From the NCBI RefSeq assembly GCF_001422405.1, contig NZ_LMMV01000001.1:1197817-1261816 (forward strand): 64,000 nt of DNA, given 5' to 3'. Below, in pieces: positions 54,549 to 64,000 of the stretch; position 1 is the first letter of the stretch, and each line of letters opens with the position of its first letter. A program made the translations under genes and the position numbers. Source of the stretch: Pseudorhodoferax sp. Leaf267 (lineage in GTDB: Bacteria; Pseudomonadota; Gammaproteobacteria; Burkholderiales; Burkholderiaceae_C). The notes below the pieces were generated by a model, which was not told where the DNA came from, searched no databases, and saw nothing but the letters and a program-made list of their open reading frames with translations.

Positions 54549-55775
54549 ATGTCTGCACCGCTTTCCGGCCGCCGTGTCATCGAGATCGGCACCATGCTGG
54601 CCGCGCCTTTCGCCAGCCACATCCTTTCGCAGCTCGGCGCCGAGGTGATCAAGGTTGAGCCCCCCGCTGGCGACCCGACGCGCAGCCTGGTGCGGGGCGG
54701 CCCGAGCGGCACCTTCATCGCCTACAGCCACGGCAAAAAAAGCGTGTGCATTGACCTGTCCAAGTCGGAGGGACGTTCTGCCCTGCACACGTTGCTGGCC
54801 AGCGCCGATGCACTGGTGCACAACCTGGCGCCCAAGGCCGCGCGCAAGCTGGGGGTCGGCCGCGAGGACTGCGCGGCCATCAACCCAAACCTGGTGTATT
54901 GCCACATCCGAGGCTACGCAGCAGGACCACAAGAGGACGATCTGGCGTCCAATCCCGTAGCCGAGGCCGCCACGGGAGTGATGGAGGGCAACCGCATTCA
55001 GGGTCGCCCAAGCCGGCTCGGGCCGTCGTACCACGACCAGTTTGCGGGTGCGTACGCGGTGATTGGCGTGCTGGCCTCTCTGCTGCAGGCCAGGTCGGGC
55101 GCGGCCGAACGCCACGTGGAAGTGGGCCTGTACGAAACCGGGCTGCACGTTGCAGCGCGCGATCTCGTTGGCGTGCAACTCAAGACCCAGCTGCTGGGGC
55201 GCCCCGAACGCGAACCCCATGGTGAGTTCAGCATGCCGGGCTACGGCGCCTACCTGACGGCAGACGAGCGCTGGCTGTACCTGCTGATGCTGACCGATGG
55301 GCATTGGCTGAAGTTCTGCGAGGCGATGGATCTGCCGGAAGCGAGAGACCCCGCGCTGGCCAAACTGCGGGAGCGCAAGAAGGCGCGCGAGCAGGTGGAA
55401 GGGTTGGTGAAACAAGCGATCGGCGCGCTAACCTTCGACGTCGCCATGTCGCGCCTGAAAACGGCGGGCGTGGGCTGCACCGAGGTGCTGCCGATTGAGC
55501 GGGTGCTGGAAGCGCCGCAAGCACACACGCCCGGCAAGCTGCGCCAGGTGGCCTTCCGCGGCCTGCAGTTCGAAGTGCCCGAGTTCCCGCGACAAGGCGC
55601 CGACCGCGATGGCGTCGCCACCCTTGCGCCAGCCGCGCTCGGCGAGCACACCTTGCAGGTGCTTGAACAAGCCGGCATGTCGGCCGCGGAGTGCGCAGCC
55701 CTCGTCGCGTCCGGAGCCGTGTGCACCGACAATCCGGACAGCTTTGCCTGGGCGCCCGTGCGCCAGGAAGCCTGA
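54549..55775 (+). CDS. Family III CoA transferase (CaiB/BaiF)
   Basis: The 408-residue enzyme has PLSGRRVIEIGTMLAAPFAS, HILSQLGAEVIKVEPP, GDPTRS and the catalytic Asp D163 in SYHDQFAGAYAVIGVLASLL. A complete catalytic site suggests it works as a homodimer, unlike the pair at 43.5-45.9 kb. It is divergent from the Liv binding protein and followed 29 bases later by a DUF2889 gene. It probably moves CoA onto the imported acid. Confidence 0.92.
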   Translation: MSAPLSGRRVIEIGTMLAAPFASHILSQLGAEVIKVEPPAGDPTRSLVRGGPSGTFIAYSHGKKSVCIDLSKSEGRSALHTLLASADALVHNLAPKAARKLGVGREDCAAINPNLVYCHIRGYAAGPQEDDLASNPVAEAATGVMEGNRIQGRPSRLGPSYHDQFAGAYAVIGVLASLLQARSGAAERHVEVGLYETGLHVAARDLVGVQLKTQLLGRPEREPHGEFSMPGYGAYLTADERWLYLLMLTDGHWLKFCEAMDLPEARDPALAKLRERKKAREQVEGLVKQAIGALTFDVAMSRLKTAGVGCTEVLPIERVLEAPQAHTPGKLRQVAFRGLQFEVPEFPRQGADRDGVATLAPAALGEHTLQVLEQAGMSAAECAALVASGAVCTDNPDSFAWAPVRQEA

Positions 55776-55803
55776 CTCACGCGGCGCAGGCCGCCAGCTC
55801 ACG

Positions 55804-56337
55804 ATGAAACGCGAAGAACTGCACCACCGCCAGATCGACCTGCGGTTTTACCGGCGTGGCGATGGCCACTACGAGGTGGTCGGCCGCCTGCTCGACACGA
55901 AGAGCCACCCGTTCCGCCGCCAGCTGGCGGCGGGCGACACGCCACCTGGCACACCCATCCACGACATCGCCGTGCACCTGGTCATCGACGAGGACATGCT
56001 CGTGCACGACGCCTTCGCGTCCATGGAGGCCACGCCGTTCACCGTGTGCCCAGGTGCGACCGGCACCCTAGCCCCGCTCAAGGGCCTGTCTCTGCGCAAC
56101 GGCTGGAATCGCCAGGTCCGTGAGCTGCTGGGGGGCGCGGCCTCGTGCACGCACATCGTGGAATTGCTGGGGCCGATGGCGACGACCGCCTTCCAGGGGC
56201 TGGCCCCCAAGCGCTTGGCCGAAATCAACTTGCCCGGCAGTGAAGCCCAGCGCCTTGCGAAAGTCGACAGCTGCTATGCCTACGCAGGCGAGCGTGAAGT
56301 CGTCGCGCAACTGTGGCCGCACCTGCACAGGCCCTGA
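55804..56337 (+). CDS. DUF2889 family protein
   Basis: The 177-residue protein matches the DUF2889 family of unknown function: HHRQIDLRFYRRGDGHYEVV, GRLLDTKSHPF, GTPIHDIAVHLVID, GLSLRNGWNRQVRELLGG and CTHIVELLGPMATTAFQG. The conserved His and Cys may bind metal, which is inference. It follows the CoA transferase in the same direction. There is no signal peptide. Confidence 0.85.
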   Translation: MKREELHHRQIDLRFYRRGDGHYEVVGRLLDTKSHPFRRQLAAGDTPPGTPIHDIAVHLVIDEDMLVHDAFASMEATPFTVCPGATGTLAPLKGLSLRNGWNRQVRELLGGAASCTHIVELLGPMATTAFQGLAPKRLAEINLPGSEAQRLAKVDSCYAYAGEREVVAQLWPHLHRP

Positions 56338-56435
56338 ACGCCACTGCAGAGCCTTGGCGCCTTGGGCGCAAAAAATTTCAATCGATGAAATCGGCTGGGG
56401 TTAGCCCGTAGCGGCAGAGCACCGCAAGATCTTGA

Positions 56436-56445
56436 AATGCATTCT
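56436..56445. promoter_or_regulatory. AATGCATTCT motif, copy 3 (upstream of small ORF and Bug gene)
   Basis: A third exact copy lies 41 bases before the ATG of the 86-residue exported protein and about 365 bases before the Bug-type binding protein. It supports a small local regulon. Confidence 0.5.
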
Positions 56446-56486
56446 GCATTGATGGCGCACATGTAGCGCCATCGGAAAGGAATGCC

Positions 56487-56747
56487 ATGCCCACTCCCGT
56501 CTTCAGATGCGCTGCGCAACAGCTTCGTGACCTCGCGGCCCTAACTGTGCTGGCTTGCAGCGCATTCGCCGCGCACGCCCAGGCCGAGCCTGCCTGCTAC
56601 ATCGTGAACCAGATCCTGCAGCGTTTGGGCGCCCATGACAGGCAGTTCGCATGCGGTTCAGCAGACAACCGCGACTCGACGCTCTCCGAGTCGCGGCCAC
56701 GCGCAGGCGCGACAGGACCTGTCGCACCACGCGTCGTGGGTCGCTGA
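56487..56747 (+). CDS. Small exported hypothetical protein
   Basis: The 86-residue frame begins with a plausible signal peptide (LAALTVLACSAFAAHAQA) after an AAAGGA ribosome-binding site. The mature part, PACYIVNQILQRLGAHDRQF and a polar tail, matches no family recognised. It could be a real small periplasmic protein or the stub of a deleted gene. It lies directly downstream of the third AATGCATTCT motif. Confidence 0.45.
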   Translation: MPTPVFRCAAQQLRDLAALTVLACSAFAAHAQAEPACYIVNQILQRLGAHDRQFACGSADNRDSTLSESRPRAGATGPVAPRVVGR

Positions 56748-56808
56748 ACGTTCCCCCTCGCTGACGCCAGCGTTGCGCCCAGCCTTCCATCCATCAGGAG
56801 ACTTCACC

Positions 56809-57822
56809 ATGCCCGCTCGCTACCCCTGTACCGTGCCGCCCACGACACCAACCCCCACGCGACGACGCGTGCTGCGCTGGACAGGCGCTGCCGCCGCCAT
56901 GTCCTGTCTGCCCGCTTGGAGCGCCGGTAACTACCCGAACCGCCCGATCAAGATCGTCGTGCCGGTGGCGGCCGGTGGTGGCACGGACTTCGCCGCACGT
57001 CTGCTGGCCGACAAGCTGGGGCCAGCGCTGGGTCAGCCGGTCATCGTGGAAAACCGTCCAGGCGGCGCGGGCAACCTTGGCGCCCAACTGGTGGCGGAAT
57101 CGACGCCAGACGGCTACACGCTGGTCATGCCGATCACCTCGTTCCCTATCAATCCCAGCCTGTACAAGCTCGGCTTCGACACGGTCAAGGACTTCGCACC
57201 GGTCGTGCTGGTCGGCACGCTGCCATTGGTGTTGGTAGTGCACCCGAGCGTTGCAGCGCGCGACGTGAAGGAGCTCATTCAGTTGGCAAAGACTGCGCCC
57301 CAGTCCGTCACGTTTGCCAACTCCGGCACCGGCACCACCGCGCATCTGGCCGGCGAACTGTTCAACCACATGGCCGGCACGCGCATGCTGGGCGTTCCCT
57401 ACAAAGGCGGCGGCCCCGCGATGTCCGACCTGCTAGGCGGCCACGTGCAGGTGTACTTCTCTACCATTCCGGCGGCGCTGCCACACATCCAGGCCGGCAA
57501 GGTGCGAGCGCTGGCCGTCACCGGCACAGCGCGTCTGCCGGATCTGCCGCAGATCCCCACGGTCGATGCATCGGGGTTGCCGGGCTTCGAAGTCACGGCG
57601 TGGTTTGGCCTGTTCGCGCCAGGCCGAACCCCGCCTGCCGTCATCCAGCGCTTGCACAGCGAGCTGGCGCACATTCTGGCCATGCCCGATGTGCAACAAC
57701 GCTTGGCGAACCACGGCGTGATCCCGGGGGGCGGCACACCAGAAAGCTTGCGAGATTTCCTGGCGGCCGACATGGCCAAGTGGAGCCGCGTCGTGCAAGT
57801 GGCTGGGGTCCAAGTGCAATAA
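56809..57822 (+). CDS. Bug/TctC-family periplasmic binding protein
   Basis: This 337-residue exported protein has an Arg-rich signal (TRRRVLRWTGAAAAMSC) and Bug-family motifs: YPNRPIKIVVPVAAGGGTDF, VENRPGGAGNLGAQLVAEST, PDGYTLVMP and VPYKGGGPAMSDLLGGHVQV. CAGGAG precedes the ATG at 56809. It is the second Bug protein of the region and is probably the receptor for the same or a related carboxylic acid. No TctAB partners are in the window. Confidence 0.93.
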   Translation: MPARYPCTVPPTTPTPTRRRVLRWTGAAAAMSCLPAWSAGNYPNRPIKIVVPVAAGGGTDFAARLLADKLGPALGQPVIVENRPGGAGNLGAQLVAESTPDGYTLVMPITSFPINPSLYKLGFDTVKDFAPVVLVGTLPLVLVVHPSVAARDVKELIQLAKTAPQSVTFANSGTGTTAHLAGELFNHMAGTRMLGVPYKGGGPAMSDLLGGHVQVYFSTIPAALPHIQAGKVRALAVTGTARLPDLPQIPTVDASGLPGFEVTAWFGLFAPGRTPPAVIQRLHSELAHILAMPDVQQRLANHGVIPGGGTPESLRDFLAADMAKWSRVVQVAGVQVQ

Positions 57823-58158
57823 CGATCAGTCGTATCCATCAGCGCCGCGGCTCTGCACTCATGTCCCTGTCCGATTGACGCGCTGCGAACGCGACAGATG
57901 TTGGGCCACAGTAGATCGCTGGCCCGCGCAGTTGTCGTGCTAGTCCGATGGCCGCATCTTCGCGAAGCCTCTGTATCAGCAAGCGCGGAAGCGGCCATTG
58001 ACAGTTGCCCGCTTATGGCCGGGAGCGGGTCCACGCGGTCGGCAGTTGCGCGCCCGTGGCAGTCTGTCTCCGCAAGCCGCTGAGCGACGATTGCCGGCTC
58101 CCAGCACGGGTCGCCCGCCGAAGCACACCGCGACGGATGTAGCCAGCTCCGGCATCCG
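57823..58158. other. Stretch without a gene
   Basis: About 335 bases between the Bug gene and the convergent kinase relic. It contains a short motif (tggccgggagcgggtccac at 58016-58034) that recurs with two changes at 59725-59743. No gene or clear terminator is seen. Confidence 0.4.
58016..58034 (+). repeat. Short dispersed repeat, copy 1
   Basis: tggccgggagcgggtccac matches 59725-59743 (tggccgggagtgggtctac) at 17 of 19 bases, and each copy follows a GACAGT shortly upstream. Both copies lie in decayed intergenic DNA. The family and function are unknown. Confidence 0.4.
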
Positions 58159-58583
58159 TCAATACCCCAGGGCCTCACCGCGCGCGATGCTTGCCCTGGC
58201 ATCGACCGGCAAATCCAGTCCAAAAACTGTGCCCTCTTCGTCCGAGCGCAACAGCTTCAGCTGACCACAATGGCCATGTGCGACCGACCGCGCGAAAGCC
58301 AGGCCGATGCCCCATCCGGCTTGGTTGCTGGACTTTCCACCCATTCCCCGCGCAAATGGCGCAAAGATCGTTTCGCGGTCTGAGGAGTCGATGGACTTCC
58401 CTGGTTTTCCACGGTCAGGTCCACGTGCTTGTCCGTGATTCTGGTGATGCGGCATAAGATCGGACTCGCAGGTAGCCCGTACTTGGCGGCGTTCAGCGTG
58501 AGGTTCTCGATGACGCGGTAGATGGCGTCACGGTCCCACCAGCCTGTCGCTGTTCCCTCCCATGCGAGGCGCCCGCCCAGGAC
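58159..58583 (-). pseudogene. Histidine kinase C-terminal relic interrupted by an IS3-family element
   Basis: The minus strand encodes an HATPase domain: the N box in RDAIYRVIENLTLNAAKYG, a G1-like VENQG, then after a frameshift near 58385 the F box IFAPFARG and the G2 box GWGIGLAFARSVAHGHCG, ending at a stop at 58159. The kinase coding sequence stops abruptly at 58583, where the IS end begins, so the N-terminal sensor and HisKA parts are lost. It is inactive. Confidence 0.8.
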
Positions 58584-58632
58584 TGAATCGCCCCGGTTTC
58601 GAGGAGGCTTCAACTCTTGAGAAGATGAAGCC

Positions 58633-58956
58633 ATGAACAAGTCGAACAAGTTCTCACCCGAGGTCCGTGAGCGCGCGGTGAGGATGGTGCAAGAGCACCG
58701 TGGGGAGTACCCGTCATTGTGGGCGGCCATCGAGTCCATTGCGCCCAAGATCGGCTGCGTGCCGCAGACGCTGCTGCAATGGGTCAAGCGTGTCGAGGTC
58801 GACAGCGGCGTGCGTGAAGGCGTCACCACCAGCGAGGCGCAGCGGGTCAAAGATTTGGAGCGCGAGGTCAAGGAGCTGCGCCGGGCCAACGAGATCCTGA
58901 AGCTGGCCAGCGCGTTTTTCGCCCAGGCGGAGCTCGACCGCCGACTCAAGTCGTAA
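58633..58956 (+). CDS. IS3-family transposase OrfA
   Basis: The 107-residue protein has the N-terminal helix-turn-helix of IS3 OrfA ([39 protein letters not shown]) and a C-terminal leucine-zipper-like coiled coil ([20 protein letters not shown]). OrfA normally joins OrfB by a programmed -1 frameshift; the overlap with the orfB frame at about 58950 is consistent with that. It seems intact, but its partner is broken. Confidence 0.88.
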   Translation: MNKSNKFSPEVRERAVRMVQEHRGEYPSLWAAIESIAPKIGCVPQTLLQWVKRVEVDSGVREGVTTSEAQRVKDLEREVKELRRANEILKLASAFFAQAELDRRLKS

Positions 58957-59387
58957 ATGACTTCATCGACGAGCACCGCGATACCTTCGGGGTCGAGCCG
59001 ATCTGCAAAGTTTTGCAGGTCGCCCCTTCGGGCTATCGCCGGCATGCGGCGCTGCTGCGCGAGCCGGGCAAGCGCTGCGCAAGAGCGCGTCGCGATGAAG
59101 CCCTGCTACCGCAGATCGAACGCGTCTGGCAGGACAACTTGCAGGTCTACGGAGCCGACAAGGTCTGGCGACAGCTGGCCCGCGAGGGGACAGTGGTGGC
59201 CCGCTGCACGGTCGAGCGGTTGATGCGTCGCCAGGGCCTGCGCGGCGTGATGCGCGGCAAGGTAGTGCGCACCACGATCAGCGACGCCAAGGCACCATGC
59301 CCGCTGGATCGGGTCAACCGGCAGTTCCACGCGGAGCGTCCCAATCATGTTTACAGCTCTGGCGATGACGAGGCGGCATTGCCTTGA
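58950..59387 (+). pseudogene. IS3-family transposase OrfB, C-terminally truncated
   Basis: In the -1 frame relative to orfA the sequence reads FIDEHRDTFGVEPICKVLQV, APSGYRRHAALLREPGKR, YGADKVWRQLAREGTVVARC and RLMRRQGLRGVMRGK. This is the HTH_21 region of an IS3 OrfB. After RQFHAERPNH the family would continue into the integrase core with its D-D-E residues, but here it runs into unrelated sequence and stops at 59387. Confidence 0.85.
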
Positions 59388-60543
59388 CATTGACGGTGCC
59401 ACCAACGCGCCGATCAAACGTTCAAGTGCCGCACGGAGCGCCCACCGCACGGTTAAGTCCCTCTCACCACTGCGGCAGTCGATACCACGAGCTCAAACTT
59501 CCGCAACGGGTGCAGATCGCCATTTCGCTAGCTGCGCTTGCATCCGTTCGCACGATGTTGCGGCGAGCTGTCGTTGATGGACCGGTTCCGGTCGTACAGC
59601 GGACCGACGTGCTTTTCGGATGTGAATGGCGAATTTCACGAGCATCCGTCGCTCAGCCCAGAAGGTCTGAGGTCAGCTGCCAGTCTGGATCGGCAGTTTG
59701 ATGCTCTCACTGACAGTCGGCTGGTGGCCGGGAGTGGGTCTACATGGGCCAGCGGCTTTGCGCACATTGCAGCCTCAGTTCCAAAGAATTCGTGCAAGCG
59801 GCTCAGTGCAAAGGCACCCTTTCCGAAGACGCTCGGGCCGCCACGCGTCGGCCTTTTACCGTCGCGTGGTCTTGTCGCTCGGCTTGGAGGTGAGGGCTCT
59901 GCAACCGCATCCGCCGGTCATCAAGCTGCTGCTCGCCGGTCACGACGGCTCACAACGGCCCACGACGAGCCTTCCGGCCACCGCCCCGCATGGCCCGTCG
60001 CGCCTTGATGGCGTTAACTACGGTCGGCTCGAAAGGCGGCCCCCAGCGCAGCTGGCGCTTGGCCGACATCGCAGCATCTTCAGCGCGCTAGTGCCAGAGC
60101 CGTACCGCCTCTTCGTCGCGGTGCCTCACAAACTGGGCGTCCATTACAACGCGGTCCACCGCCGACAAAAATCCTGAACACCGCGCCCGGTTCCGGGACT
60201 TCCGTGCGGAAGCTGCTGGGATTGCTGCGCGCAAACACACAGGGGGGAGCTACAGCAATGTGACGCGGTGTCGTCGGGCGCTAGGGCGCCGTGTGCCGCC
60301 GCTCGCGCGCGACCCAGGTCAGTCAACATGGCTGCCCCGTTCGCTCGCTTGTGCGTGGGACAAGCGCCCGCTGATGTCTGCGCCTTGTCCCACGCATCGG
60401 ATCGTCGTGCAGGCCAACCATCCCATTCGCACCGCAGCTTGCTTCTGGGCCTGCATCGATTTGGTCCGCGCACCCCGCTACGTGGCCAGACGCCATCGTG
60501 CCAGACGGATGTGCACCACCCCTCAATCCCCTGAAAGTTTCCC
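59388..60543. other. Long stretch without a supported gene
   Basis: About 1.15 kb between the truncated IS and the catalase. Several overlapping open frames exist but none gives a recognisable domain. The second copy of the short repeat is at 59725-59743. The right end should hold the catalase promoter. The region looks decayed. Confidence 0.4.
59725..59743 (+). repeat. Short dispersed repeat, copy 2
   Basis: tggccgggagtgggtctac; see the copy at 58016-58034. The two are separated by about 1.7 kb and by the IS3 element, so the pair could mark an older recombination or a common intergenic element. Confidence 0.4.
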
Positions 60544-62778
<2,235 letters not shown>

Positions 62779-62782
62779 GCCC

Positions 62783-63118
62783 ATGGACCGCAAGACGCCC
62801 ACGCGATCGCCGAGCCCGGCCAGCACCGGCAGCGCCGCCGCCCCGCGCCCGGTGGTGGAGCCGGGGGCCGTCGGCCCCGGCGCCACGCATGCGGTGGTGG
62901 ACGGCGAGGTCGCGCCGCGGCTTCCGCATGAACGCGACGAGTCGTCCGACAGCGGCACCGGCGAGCCCAGCGAACGCATGCACCAGGCCGCGCGCGATGT
63001 GGCGCACGGCCATGTCGATGTGCCGCGCGGGCCGGCCACGCAGCGCTACTACAGCGAACTGACCGAAGAGGCCCAGGAACAGGGCAAGACCGACACCGAG
63101 CCGGGCAGCAGCCCATGA
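62783..63118 (+). CDS. Small disordered hypothetical protein
   Basis: This 111-residue protein is rich in Pro, Gly, Ala, Glu and Ser with no hydrophobic segment. It has an acidic stretch (PHERDESSDSGTGEPSER) and a C-terminal YYSELTEEAQEQGKTDTE. It starts 4 bases after the catalase stop and overlaps the following DUF2243 gene by ATGA, so it is co-translated. No family was recognised; a stress-related role is inferred from context. Confidence 0.6.
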   Translation: MDRKTPTRSPSPASTGSAAAPRPVVEPGAVGPGATHAVVDGEVAPRLPHERDESSDSGTGEPSERMHQAARDVAHGHVDVPRGPATQRYYSELTEEAQEQGKTDTEPGSSP

Positions 63119-63897
63119 AGCCCTCGCCGGGCCGCTCGGCCGCCTTGCTGGGCCTGTCGCTCGGCTGCTTCTTCGACGGCATCCTGTTGCACCAGGTCCT
63201 GCAGTGGCATCACCTGCTCAGCGACGTGCGGCTGGCGGCGCTGCAGGACATGCGCATGCAGATGCTAGCGGACGGCCTATTCCACCTGCTGATGTACGTC
63301 GTCGCCGGCGTGGCCTTGGTGGGCCTGTGGCGCGCGCGCCATGCGCTGCAGGAAGGCCCGGGTGCAGCACGTCGTCTCGGCGGCGCGGCGCTGGCCGGCT
63401 TCGGCGGCTGGCACATCCTGGATGCCGTGCTGTCGCACTGGCTGACCGGCATCCACCGCGTGCGCGGCGATGCGGCCGACCCCTTGTTCTGGGACCTGCT
63501 GTGGTTCGCCGTATTCGGCCTGCTGCCGCTGGCGATTGGCCTGTGGCTGCGGCGCGGCGCTCCGCCCGGCGCCGGCCCTGGCCGTTTGGCCGCGCATGGG
63601 GCGCGGGCGATGGTGGGGGCGCTGGTCGTCGTCACGCTGGGCGCAGCCACCATGGCAGCGACCTGGCCTGCGGGAGATCAACCATCGCTGGTGGTGTTCG
63701 GCCCCGGCATCCACGGTGCCGAGGCCTTCAACGCCGTGGCCCAGGTCGACGCACGCGTGCTGTGGGCCGACCGCAGCGGCGACGTCTGGCTCGTGCAGTT
63801 GCCAGCCGGTGACACCGCCTGGCGGCTGGTGCGCAGCGGCGCCTGGCTGGTGGGGGGATCGTGGGCCGGTTGGGGCTGCGCGAACTGGACCCGGTAG
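63115..63897 (+). CDS. DUF2243 membrane protein
   Basis: The 260-residue protein has about five membrane helices and matches DUF2243 (GCFFDGILLHQVLQWHHLLS, MQMLADGLFHLLMYVVAGVA, GGWHILDAVLSHWLTGIHRV). The conserved His residues could bind haem or metal, which is inference. The last third (GIHGAEAFNAVAQVDARVLW and WADRSGDVWLVQLPAG) looks like an added soluble domain after the DUF2243 region. It is the third gene of the catalase unit. Confidence 0.85.
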   Translation: MKPSPGRSAALLGLSLGCFFDGILLHQVLQWHHLLSDVRLAALQDMRMQMLADGLFHLLMYVVAGVALVGLWRARHALQEGPGAARRLGGAALAGFGGWHILDAVLSHWLTGIHRVRGDAADPLFWDLLWFAVFGLLPLAIGLWLRRGAPPGAGPGRLAAHGARAMVGALVVVTLGAATMAATWPAGDQPSLVVFGPGIHGAEAFNAVAQVDARVLWADRSGDVWLVQLPAGDTAWRLVRSGAWLVGGSWAGWGCANWTR

Positions 63898-64000
63898 ACC
63901 AGGCGAACGCAACAGCCAGCGCGGATCTTGGTTGGTTTGCGGATGCTGGTCGCCCTGCAGGTTGGACGGCACGGAGTCGTCGTGCTCGGCAGACGCCGCG

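Larger units (their letters stand above)
58584..59387 (+). mobile_element. Truncated IS3-family insertion sequence
   Basis: The left end begins tgaatcgccccggtttcgag at 58584, directly abutting the interrupted kinase gene, and resembles an IS3-family terminal repeat. It carries an intact orfA and a truncated orfB. The right end and the DDE catalytic region are missing, so the element cannot transpose on its own. A target duplication cannot be checked because the right end is gone. Confidence 0.75.

Noticed and set aside
56355-56382. gcgcc-ttg-ggcgc hairpin followed by A-run after the DUF2889 gene
   Set aside because: The stem is only five bases and on the plus strand it is followed by A and not T, so it does not fit a rightward terminator.

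Overview
The window is high-G+C chromosomal DNA that looks like a betaproteobacterium of the order Burkholderiales, probably Comamonadaceae-like (Variovorax/Acidovorax type). The reasons are two Bug/TctC-type binding proteins, several CaiB-type CoA transferases, paoABC-like genes, a cytochrome oxidase with fused subunits I and III, and a LexA box of the CTG-N10-CAG type. This placement is inference from gene content; no rRNA or tRNA gene was seen.

Layout. (1) 0.4-6.0 kb: a DNA-repair island with a MerR-TPR regulator coupled to ku, a UvrD/Rep-type helicase, and a divergent DUF72-alkB pair. A near-perfect LexA box lies between the helicase and DUF72. (2) 6.0-13.7 kb: a YihY-type membrane protein, a hybrid sensor kinase, a HIRAN-like protein, a periplasmic PQQ-type dehydrogenase fused to a YbhB/PEBP domain, and a hemerythrin. 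(3) 13.7-17.6 kb: a three-subunit molybdenum aldehyde/xanthine oxidoreductase operon. (4) 17.7-18.9 kb: decayed DNA with a catalase fragment and a frameshifted SOS-associated peptidase (SRAP). It runs into a polyamine-type ABC operon whose binding protein has lost its N-terminus, followed by a nucleobase-type deaminase. (5) 23.2-26.6 kb: a Gly-rich protein, a small basic protein, an SDR/esterase chimera and a CheB pseudogene. (6) 26.6-34.7 kb: a haem-copper oxidase cluster (fused COX I/III, COX II with a cytochrome c tail, two further c-type cytochromes, a b561-like protein, CtaG) plus a lipoprotein PQQ-type dehydrogenase and a DUF2231 protein. (7) 34.7-37.4 kb: more decayed genes (a DUF899 gene with one in-frame stop) and a VOC protein. 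(8) 37.5-57.8 kb: a large CoA-dependent catabolic region. It holds IclR and GntR regulators, an SMP-30 lactonase, two 3-hydroxyisobutyrate-dehydrogenase-like enzymes, an isochorismatase-like protein, a CitE-type lyase, three family III CoA transferases, two hot-dog dehydratases, an SDR, a complete Liv ABC importer with binding protein, two Bug proteins and a DUF2889 protein. (9) 57.8-60.5 kb: a histidine kinase broken by a truncated IS3-family element, and decayed DNA. (10) 60.5-63.9 kb: a Tat-exported large catalase with two small companion genes.

How the genes work together. The repair island is probably DNA-damage inducible through the LexA box. The PQQ-type dehydrogenases, c-type cytochromes and oxidase could form a periplasmic electron-transfer chain. 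The catabolic region has the enzyme set expected for activating, hydrating and cleaving a short branched or hydroxylated carboxylic acid: CoA transferase, hydratase, citramalyl/malyl-type lyase and dehydrogenases. A repeated AATGCATTCT motif in front of the Liv, CoA-transferase and Bug transcription units suggests shared control. The substrate cannot be read from the sequence.

Most intergenic or decayed stretches carry fragments of known families, which points to repeated deletion and recombination between the functional blocks.
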